64,000 bases of DNA from Methylocella tundrae (GTDB lineage Bacteria > Pseudomonadota > Alphaproteobacteria > Rhizobiales > Beijerinckiaceae). This document shows, piece by piece, positions 57,946 through 64,000 of this stretch (the first letter of the stretch is position 1; every line of letters starts with the position of its first letter). The notes below the pieces were generated by a model, which saw nothing but the letters and a program-made list of their open reading frames with translations, had not been told where the DNA came from and searched no databases. Made by a program: the position numbers and the translations under genes. The DNA lies in assembly GCF_901905185.1 (NCBI RefSeq), contig NZ_CABFMQ020000078.1:18005-82004 (forward strand), written 5' to 3'.

Positions 57946-58188
57946 CAGCGATTACACCTTGAACAATGGGGCGCGGAACATGGCGCGCGGCGAACTCCCG
58001 CGATCCTAGCAATAAAAACTTATCGCTTCTTGCCGTCTTCCTTCATCGGCCAGCTTGATCATGGCCATAAATCCCGCGCCCATGAGCCAAATCTTGCGCA
58101 AGCGGCGCGCCAACGCTATAAGCCGCCTCGCGTCCCTTCCGACACCCCTGGAGGCGTGGGCGCTCATCACTTCTTAAAGGACAGCAAC

Positions 58189-58872
58189 ATGGCCGAGACA
58201 AAGACTCTCGCGGCCACGGTGCGTAGCGGGATTGGCAAGGGGGCCGCCCGCAGCGTTCGCCGTGAAGGCCGCATTCCAGGCGTCATCTATGGCGGCGGCG
58301 ATCCCGCCGAGCCGATTGCGCTTGATTATCGCGAACTGAACAAACTGATTTATGCCGGACATTTCCTGACGACGCTGTTCGAAATCGACGTCGACGGAGC
58401 AAAGCAGCGCGTGATTCCGCGCGATTATCAGCTTGATCCTGTCAAGGATCAGCCGCTCCATGTCGATTTTCTGCGCCTCAAGCCGGGCGCCAGCCTGCGC
58501 GTCGAAGTGCCCGTGCATTTCATCAATCAGGACACCTGCCCCGGCGTCAAGAAGGGCGGCAGCGTCAATATCGTGCGGCACTCGATCGAGATGCGCGTCC
58601 CGGCGGATAACATCCCCGAGGCGGTGATCGCTGATCTCGGCGCGCTCGACATCAATGATTCCCTGCATCTGACGGCGCTGCCGCTGCCCGCCGGCTGCAA
58701 GCCGACCCTGCGTGATCGCGATTTCACCATCGTGACGATCACGCCGCCGGCGGTCGTGCCGGAAGACGCCGCGGCGGCGGCCGCCGCAACAGCAGCTCCG
58801 GCCAAAGGCAAGGCTGGCGCCAAAGCGCCCGCGGCCGCAGCGCCAGCAGCTGCTCCCGCCAAGAAGAAGTAA
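58189..58872 (+). CDS. rplY: 50S ribosomal protein L25 (general stress protein Ctc type)
   Basis: A 227-aa long-form L25 that binds 5S rRNA. The N-terminal L25 fold runs from [20 protein letters not shown] to about residue 95 ([20 protein letters not shown]), and the TL5-like second domain follows ([20 protein letters not shown]). The tail is Ala/Lys/Pro-rich (about 195-227). ATG 58189 has AAAGGA at 58177-58182; the frame stays open far upstream through the ClC gene, but that part is antisense noise. pth follows, as in most Rhizobiales. Confidence 0.97.
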   Translation: MAETKTLAATVRSGIGKGAARSVRREGRIPGVIYGGGDPAEPIALDYRELNKLIYAGHFLTTLFEIDVDGAKQRVIPRDYQLDPVKDQPLHVDFLRLKPGASLRVEVPVHFINQDTCPGVKKGGSVNIVRHSIEMRVPADNIPEAVIADLGALDINDSLHLTALPLPAGCKPTLRDRDFTIVTITPPAVVPEDAAAAAAATAAPAKGKAGAKAPAAAAPAAAPAKKK

Positions 58873-58893
58873 CGCCGACACGGCGATCGACGG

Positions 58894-58915
58894 CCCGCCT
58901 CCGCTCGGAGGCGGG
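58894..58915. terminator. Stem-loop between rplY and pth
   Basis: CCCGCCTCCG (58894-58903) and CGGAGGCGGG (58906-58915) form a perfect 10-bp stem with a two-base loop. No T run follows, so it may attenuate or process the rplY-pth transcript rather than end it. Confidence 0.5.
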
Positions 58916-58989
58916 TCTCGTCATGTTGCAGCGTATAGGCTGATCCGAAAACTCCGCGTCTCTTCGCGATCCTGCTGTGGGCGGACGCC

Positions 58990-59586
58990 ATGCTTCTTTT
59001 CGTCGGCCTCGGCAATCCCGGCAGGGCCTATGCCGACAACCGCCACAACATCGGCTTCATGGCCATTGCGTCGATCGCGCGGGAAACCTCGGCGCCTGTG
59101 TTCCGGACGAAATTCCAGAGCCTTGCGAGCGAGATCAGCCTGGCCGGCGAGCGCGTCACGCTGCTGCTGCCACAGACCTATATGAACGAGTCCGGCCGCG
59201 CGGTTGGCGAGGCGGCGCGTTATCTCAAGATCGAGCCGAAAGACATTGTGGTGTTCCACGATGAGCTCGACCTGCCGCCCGGCAAGGTGCGGGTCAAGAG
59301 CGGCGGCGGCAACGCCGGCCATAATGGTCTGAAGTCCATCACCGCCCATATCGGCAACGACTATCGCCGCGTGCGCTTGGGGATAGGCCATCCCGGCGAT
59401 CGCGCGCTCGTGCATAATTATGTGCTGGGCGATTTCGCCAAATCCGAAGCCCCCTGGGTCGAGGCCTTGTGCGGCGCCATCGCCGGCAACGCCGGGCTTT
59501 TGGCCAAGGGCGACGACGACGCCTTCCAGACCAGGATTTTCAAGGTCATGGAAGCGGCCGGGTTTGGTAAGGATGGGCCGGGGTAG
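58990..59586 (+). CDS. pth: Peptidyl-tRNA hydrolase
   Basis: Recycles peptidyl-tRNA dropped from ribosomes; 198 aa. [21 protein letters not shown] contains the catalytic H19, QTYMNESG the conserved Asn, [10 protein letters not shown] the catalytic Asp, and [13 protein letters not shown] the third Asn (all family hallmarks, in sections). It lies downstream of rplY. ychF, its usual next neighbour, is pushed 2.4 kb away by the gene at 59832. Confidence 0.97.
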   Translation: MLLFVGLGNPGRAYADNRHNIGFMAIASIARETSAPVFRTKFQSLASEISLAGERVTLLLPQTYMNESGRAVGEAARYLKIEPKDIVVFHDELDLPPGKVRVKSGGGNAGHNGLKSITAHIGNDYRRVRLGIGHPGDRALVHNYVLGDFAKSEAPWVEALCGAIAGNAGLLAKGDDDAFQTRIFKVMEAAGFGKDGPG

Positions 59587-59831
59587 CGCGTGCCGGGGAG
59601 GGTCTGAAAGACCCGTCTTAAAGCATGAACCGCCGCGCCGGCCTCTATGCGCCGTGTGCGCATAAAATCTCATTCAGCGCATGGCGGCAGAAAAGCGCAT
59701 CCCCGACCTTTGGGACAGGTAAGTTTCCCGAAAAGCGCGCGCTCCTTCAAGACGGAAGGCATTGCGCGACTTGGTGTGCCCTGCCAAAGCTTTGTGACGG
59801 TGTGCGGTGCGTGCTTCCGCAGGAGGGAACG

Positions 59832-61670
59832 CTGGCCAATATCAAAAGCGAAGCAGATTTCGATCTATGGGTTCAAGGCAAGCCACGTGAGGTTTCGGCG
59901 ACTCTCGCGGCCCGCGCCGCCCTGCGTTCCTTGCCTCTCTTGCAAAGAGCGACGGCCCCGAAAAGGACAGGTAAGGAATTGGTTAATATAGCCCTACCAC
60001 TTTTCCGGGGTGCGGCTATTTCTTGGGTCATAGCCAAATATGGGCTCGATAACTCTGATCTCAACGCAACTTACGAAGCTTCCTCTGTCGAGGCGGCCAT
60101 TTCTACGTATAGTGTGATTTCTGCTCATAGCGAAGCTGTCGCTTTGGAGATTTCAGCTGTTGCCGACGCAATTGCTGCCGCACAAGCGGCAGCGCGGGCT
60201 ACCGACGCCACAGTTTACGCGAGGCGAGCCGTGTTACGGGGGGCTCACGCTGCCACCCAAGCCGGTCGTTTCCATGGGATCATCACCCGTCCAGATCGTG
60301 GCGCTTCCTTCCCTGGTGCGTCTGGGGTGGCGCGCCTCCAACAGGCCTCCAGCATTGGCATAGCCGCCGGCCGCATTGCGGAGGCAGACTTTTGGTCTTC
60401 TATTTCAACCGATGCTGCTCATATTGACCAGGGCGCGGCGGCTTCAATAATCGCAGGCTCCCCATTGTGGCCGCAAAGCCAACCGGATTGGGTTCCGTTG
60501 TTTTGGCAGGACCTAAAGGCGGAGCTTCATGCTTCGAATCAGGACTGGTTTGTATGGACCGCCTGGTATGATGACCGTTTGGCTGGTCATCCCAGGAGCC
60601 AGGGCCGCGAACTAATTTATGCGCAGATTGAAAACGCGTTGTGGCGTCAAGGCCCCGCCGAGGTGAACGCCGAGATCGTGCGGCGGATCGAGGCGCTTGA
60701 GCCTCCTCCATTGCATGAGCTACTCCGGACCCTTGATGACGCCACGGCTAAAGGCGCATCCGAGGACCTAATGCCACCCCCGCTCCCTGAGCAGGTACCG
60801 ACAGCTACAACCTTTCGCACCAACTCTGAAGGTCTCATCGACGTTGTTCCAGATCCTCCGTCGCCAGAAGCCGTCACGGACACTCTACAGCGGGAGCTTT
60901 ACGAGGAGACGCGGTTCAAGGCGGATCGACTGATCCAGCTTGGCCACAATCAACTTGGCGATTTGAGTATTCCTGCTCAACGCTTCCATGACTCTTTGAA
61001 AGAGCGCATCGAAAACCTTTCAATCACAACCTCTTGGTCGCGCGGCAATACTCTGCGGAGTCGTCTCAAGGCCCACGACCTTTCGATGGCCAATGTGGAG
61101 CCTGATGCAGCTCGACTGCCACCGTTCGTCGCCGAAGCCTTGCGCGACCTCATCCATACCTGGAATGTCTTTATCGTTGGAGATCCGAAAGGGAGCGAGC
61201 TTGATGAAGGCCGCCTCGGGCCAGCAGAGTTTGATGCAGCCAAAAAGCAGATCGCGGCTGCTGCGTCGATTGTGGAAGCGGTCAGGCATGCCGATAGTAT
61301 CGTGACCGCTGCAGCGATAGAGGCCGTGGTTGAACAAAATTCGGCAGGGATTAGTGCTATGCCAGGTATCAATGGAGATCAAGCTATCGACTTGTCTCGA
61401 AAGACAACCGGCAACTTCGTAATTCAAATCTTACGTGCGGCTTGTGTGCTCTTAGGCAACGAGTCGTCATTTGCTTGGAAAGAATTACGCGCCGGCGTTT
61501 ATCGTGCGCCGGGCACAACAGTAGCTACTTTGGCAATCAGTTCCCATTCATCTCAAATTGCTTCTTTTATCGCTCAAAATTCAGAAGCGCTAAAACAGTT
61601 TGTAGAAGTCACTTGGCACAACCCTGCATTGGTGGAAATCGTTGGCGCGATAGCGCGAACTTTGAATTAG
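59832..61670 (+). CDS. Unrecognised large protein inserted between pth and ychF, probable CTG start
   Basis: A 612-aa protein I cannot name. A perfect Shine-Dalgarno AGGAGG (59821-59826) stands 5 nt before a CTG at 59832, which would give (M)ANIKSEADFDLWVQGKPRE; no ATG follows for a long way. An ATG at 59625 would add 69 residues and lacks a good ribosome site; GTG codons at 59802 and 59811 are other options. Visible parts: an N-terminal helix ending in AARAALRSLPLL; a long Ala-rich helical stretch; a middle motif with FWQDLKAEL, DWFVWTAWYDDRLAG, LWRQGPAEVNAEI and RRIEAL; a Pro-rich spacer; and a C-terminal helical region with one hydrophobic stretch. I recall the W-x-x-WY-x-DRL-x-G and GPA-x-VNA motifs from uncharacterised alphaproteobacterial proteins. 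It is visibly less GC-rich than its neighbours, which suggests transfer. Confidence 0.75.
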   Translation: MANIKSEADFDLWVQGKPREVSATLAARAALRSLPLLQRATAPKRTGKELVNIALPLFRGAAISWVIAKYGLDNSDLNATYEASSVEAAISTYSVISAHSEAVALEISAVADAIAAAQAAARATDATVYARRAVLRGAHAATQAGRFHGIITRPDRGASFPGASGVARLQQASSIGIAAGRIAEADFWSSISTDAAHIDQGAAASIIAGSPLWPQSQPDWVPLFWQDLKAELHASNQDWFVWTAWYDDRLAGHPRSQGRELIYAQIENALWRQGPAEVNAEIVRRIEALEPPPLHELLRTLDDATAKGASEDLMPPPLPEQVPTATTFRTNSEGLIDVVPDPPSPEAVTDTLQRELYEETRFKADRLIQLGHNQLGDLSIPAQRFHDSLKERIENLSITTSWSRGNTLRSRLKAHDLSMANVEPDAARLPPFVAEALRDLIHTWNVFIVGDPKGSELDEGRLGPAEFDAAKKQIAAAASIVEAVRHADSIVTAAAIEAVVEQNSAGISAMPGINGDQAIDLSRKTTGNFVIQILRAACVLLGNESSFAWKELRAGVYRAPGTTVATLAISSHSSQIASFIAQNSEALKQFVEVTWHNPALVEIVGAIARTLN

Positions 61671-61981
61671 GAAGGGGTGCAGGGCCGGCTGCGTTCCGGA
61701 CTTGACATGGCTCGCGTACGACACGATAGCCGTGTCATGAAAATACGTCGCAATCAGCTTGCGGGAAGCCGCCTTCGCCGGGAAGCGCGCAAAGGATGCG
61801 GCCCGCGCGATAGCGCCGGGCTTGAGTTTTTCCTGAACGGCCCCGGTTTCTCGGGTCTCGCAGCCGATTTGCCGAAGCGGGCCGCGCTTTATGACCGCCC
61901 GACTTCTTCTTTTTCTTCAATGCATGATCTCCGGAAAGTCTGACACTTTCCTAAGGTCACGCTTCAGCACGAGTACCAAAA
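61671..61981. other. Gap before ychF
   Basis: 311 bp with no supported gene. The right part (about 61890-61980) should hold the ychF promoter. Nothing else is recognised. Confidence 0.5.
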
Positions 61982-63079
61982 ATGGGTTTCAAATGCGGCA
62001 TCGTTGGCTTGCCGAATGTCGGCAAGTCGACCCTTTTCAACGCGCTGACGCAGACCGCTGCGGCGCAGGCGGCGAATTATCCGTTCTGCACCATCGAGCC
62101 GAACGTCGGCGACGTCGCCGTGCCGGACGAGCGCATCGAGAAACTCGCCAAGATCGCGGGCTCCAAGGAGATCATTCCGACGCGGCTGACCTTCGTCGAT
62201 ATCGCCGGCCTCGTGCGCGGCGCCTCGAAAGGCGAGGGGCTCGGCAATCAGTTTCTCGCCAACATCCGCGAATGCGACGCCATCGCCCATGTCGTGCGCT
62301 GTTTTGAGGATACCGACATCACTCATGTCGAGGGCAAGATCGCGCCGGTCGATGATATTGAGACGATCGAGACGGAACTGATGCTGGCCGATCTCGAGAG
62401 CCTTGAGCGGCGCGTCATCGCGCTGGAAAAAAAGGCGAAGGGCGCCGACAAGGAGGCCAAGGAAACGCTGGACCTCGTGCAGCGCTGCCTCGCGCTGCTT
62501 CGCGAAGGCAAGCCGGCGCGCCTCGTCCAGGTCAAGCCCGAGGAGCGCAAGCTCTTCGATGGCCTGGGGCTTTTGTCCTCAAAGCCTGTGCTTTACGTCT
62601 GCAATGTCGAGGAGGCCGCAGCCGATCGCGGCAACGCCTTCTCGCAGGCCGTGGAGGCGCGCGCCAAGGAGGAGGGCGCCGTGGCGGTGACGGTCTCGGC
62701 CAAGATCGAGAGCGAGATTGCGGTGCTGCCGGAAGACGAGCAGAAGGATTATCTCGAAGCGGTCGGCCTCAAGGAGCCGGGGCTGAACCGCGTCATCCGC
62801 GCCGGCTACGGCCTCCTGCATCTCATCACCTATTTCACCGTAGGTCCCAAGGAGGCCCGCGCCTGGACCATTGAAAAAGGGACCAGGGGGCCGCAGGCCG
62901 CGGGCGTCATTCACACCGATTTCGAAAAGGGCTTTATTCGCGCCGAGACAATTGGCTATGCTGACTATGTCGCGAATAACGGGGAAACCGGAGCGCGCGA
63001 GGCCGGAAAATTCCGGCTTGAGGGCAAGGACTATGTGGTCGAGGACGGCGATGTGCTGCATTTCCGCTTCGCGAACTGA
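61982..63079 (+). CDS. ychF: Redox-regulated ATPase YchF (OLA1)
   Basis: An OBG-type P-loop ATPase that binds ribosomes and prefers ATP over GTP; 365 aa. Walker A is GIVGLPNVGKSTLFNALT (GLPNVGKS at 9-16), the switch region is FVDIAGLVRGASKGEGLGNQF, and the G4 position reads YVCNVEE in place of NKxD, which explains ATP preference in the family. A C-terminal TGS domain (LITYFTVGPKEARAWTIEKG; HTDFEKGFIRAETIGYADYV) closes the protein. bluB follows 12 bp later. Confidence 0.97.
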   Translation: MGFKCGIVGLPNVGKSTLFNALTQTAAAQAANYPFCTIEPNVGDVAVPDERIEKLAKIAGSKEIIPTRLTFVDIAGLVRGASKGEGLGNQFLANIRECDAIAHVVRCFEDTDITHVEGKIAPVDDIETIETELMLADLESLERRVIALEKKAKGADKEAKETLDLVQRCLALLREGKPARLVQVKPEERKLFDGLGLLSSKPVLYVCNVEEAAADRGNAFSQAVEARAKEEGAVAVTVSAKIESEIAVLPEDEQKDYLEAVGLKEPGLNRVIRAGYGLLHLITYFTVGPKEARAWTIEKGTRGPQAAGVIHTDFEKGFIRAETIGYADYVANNGETGAREAGKFRLEGKDYVVEDGDVLHFRFAN

Positions 63080-63091
63080 CCGCGCGCGGCC

Positions 63092-63763
63092 GTGGGGAAG
63101 CCGGCCTTGACCGGCTGCCTCGACGATGCGCCCCCGACTTTCGACGCGGATTTTATCCGGCGCCTTGAGGATCTGTTCAAATGGCGGCGCGACGTTCGCC
63201 GTTTCAAGACGGACCCGATCGCCATCACGCTGATTGAGGATCTGCTCGAAATCGCCGCGCATTCGCCTTCCGTCGGCAATAGTCAGCCGTGGCGCTTCAT
63301 CAATGTCGAAAGCGCGGCGCGGCGGCAGGCCGTGATCGCCAATTTCAACGCCTGCAATGCGGCGGCGCTCGAAGCTTATGAAGGCGAGCGCGCGGCGCTC
63401 TACGCCCGGCTGAAGCTCGCGGGGCTGCATGAAGCGCCGGTGCATCTTGCCGTATTCTGCGATCACGCGACCGGGGCGGGCATGGGGCTCGGCCGCAAAA
63501 CCATGCCGGAGATGCTGGATTATTCCGTCGTCGCGGCGGTCCATACTTTTTGGCTGGCGGCGCGCGCGCATGGGCTCGGCGTCGGCTGGGTGTCGATCAT
63601 CGATCCGCTGGAGCTTGCAAGATCGGTCGACGCGCCGGAGAGCTGGAAGCTGATCGCCTATCTCTGCGTCGGATTTCCCGAGGAAGAGCACGCCGATCCC
63701 GAGCTCGAGCGGCGCGGCTGGCAGGCGCATGTGGCGCAGAACGCCAAACTTTATACGCGTTAG
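63092..63763 (+). CDS. bluB: 5,6-Dimethylbenzimidazole synthase BluB
   Basis: Flavin-destructase of the nitroreductase fold that breaks reduced FMN to make 5,6-dimethylbenzimidazole, the lower ligand of cobalamin. In 223 aa it shows RRDVRRFKTDPI, EIAAHSPSVGNSQPWRFI and VESAARRQAV, the BluB lid region ALEAYEGERAALYARLKLAG, and GRKTMPEMLDYSVVAAVHTFW with GVGWVSIIDP, as in Sinorhizobium BluB. It starts at GTG 63092, 12 bp after ychF, so co-transcription is likely. No other cob gene or cobalamin riboswitch is visible. Confidence 0.93.
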   Translation: MGKPALTGCLDDAPPTFDADFIRRLEDLFKWRRDVRRFKTDPIAITLIEDLLEIAAHSPSVGNSQPWRFINVESAARRQAVIANFNACNAAALEAYEGERAALYARLKLAGLHEAPVHLAVFCDHATGAGMGLGRKTMPEMLDYSVVAAVHTFWLAARAHGLGVGWVSIIDPLELARSVDAPESWKLIAYLCVGFPEEEHADPELERRGWQAHVAQNAKLYTR

Positions 63764-63769
63764 AATTTC

Positions 63770-63792
63770 CGATCGAACGGGTCATTCGATCG
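63770..63792. terminator. Inverted repeat between bluB and yidC
   Basis: CGATCGAA (63770-63777) and TTCGATCG (63785-63792) are perfect 8-bp arms around CGGGTCA. GATCGAAC and CGATCAG-like words recur at about 63838-63857. The genes converge here, so a two-way terminator is possible, though no T run adjoins. Confidence 0.4.
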
Positions 63793-63869
63793 ATCAGAAA
63801 TCGCTCCAGATTCAAAAGCTTGAGCATATTCTTGTCGATCAGATCGAACCGATCAGGCCGGAATATGCA

Positions 63870-64000
63870 CTAACTCGTGGCCTTTTTTCTGAACATTCCG
63901 GCGATATTGTCGAAGAGCTCTATTTTGACGCCGGCTCTTTTCATGATGAGCGTCTGCTGGGCGACGGAGAGGGTGTTGTTCCAGGCCCAGTAGATGACGA
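63870..64000 (-). CDS. yidC: YidC membrane protein insertase, 3' end (runs off right edge)
   Basis: The last 43 codons of a minus-strand gene ending at TAG (63870-63872). The encoded [20 protein letters not shown], then [19 protein letters not shown], matches the C-terminal membrane helix and basic tail of YidC, which inserts and folds inner-membrane proteins with or without SecYEG. Only this part is in the window. In Rhizobiales yidC usually stands near rnpA and engB, which would lie to the right. Confidence 0.92.
   Translation of the reverse strand, partial: VIYWAWNNTLSVAQQTLIMKRAGVKIELFDNIAGMFRKKATS

Noticed and set aside
57097..58188. Long in-frame upstream extension of rplY
   Set aside because: It is antisense to the ClC gene and ribosomal L25 begins at ATG 58189 with its own ribosome site.

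Overview
This window looks like core chromosome of an alphaproteobacterium of the order Hyphomicrobiales (Rhizobiales), most like the Beijerinckiaceae/Methylocystaceae side. The evidence is high GC with long antisense open frames, a GTTC-N7-GTTC SOS box upstream of lexA, a ribosomal protein S2 with an alphaproteobacterial C-terminal extension, PopZ next to valS, the regulators ExoR and MucR, the ornithine-lipid genes olsB/olsA, DUF5330 next to sufE, and a 45-bp palindrome of a type common between rhizobial genes. No methane, methanol, nitrogen-fixation or photosynthesis gene is present, so the genus stays open. I found no rRNA, tRNA, CRISPR array, insertion sequence or prophage.

Layout. 0-7 kb: 5' part of glcD at the left edge, rpsB-tsf ending in an intrinsic terminator, a secreted two-repeat protein, a PCMT-like protein, tolC and popZ. 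7-14 kb: valS, the divergent manganese pair mntH/mntR, exoR. 14-20 kb: a DUF72 protein, xthA, a class D beta-lactamase, a ubiH-type hydroxylase, gltA. 20-27 kb: gltX, comEC, lexA, an HPF/cold-shock fusion, sodB. 27-37 kb: a membrane protein, oligopeptidase B, mucR, sufE, a PAS sensor kinase overlapping a peptidoglycan-binding protein gene, pit. 37-47 kb: PBP1A with DUF1214/DUF1254 partners, a UPF0260 protein, and a proline/ornithine catabolic pair (rocD-putA). 47-50 kb: an isolated three-gene flagellar operon. 50-58 kb: tautomerase, MFS exporter, olsB/olsA, ruvB, a 2OG-Fe(II) oxygenase, a ClC transporter. 58-64 kb: rplY-pth, an unrecognised accessory gene inserted before ychF, bluB, and the 3' end of yidC at the right edge.

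Functional themes are translation (rpsB, tsf, valS, gltX, hpf, rplY, pth, ychF), envelope and cell-surface control (tolC, exoR, mucR, PBP1A, olsAB, yidC), metal and oxidative stress (mntH/mntR, sodB, sufE), DNA repair (lexA, xthA, ruvB, comEC), and glutamate-family metabolism (rocD and putA both feed glutamate; gltA and gltX draw on the same pool).

No multi-gene system here is clearly new. The least explained items are the 612-codon gene between pth and ychF, which is less GC-rich than its neighbours and seems to start at CTG behind a perfect Shine-Dalgarno; the secreted two-repeat cysteine protein; the orphan flagellar operon; the ClC protein with an unusual selectivity filter; and several uncharacterised intergenic dyads (upstream of mntH, mucR, pit and the 2OG oxygenase, and after bluB).
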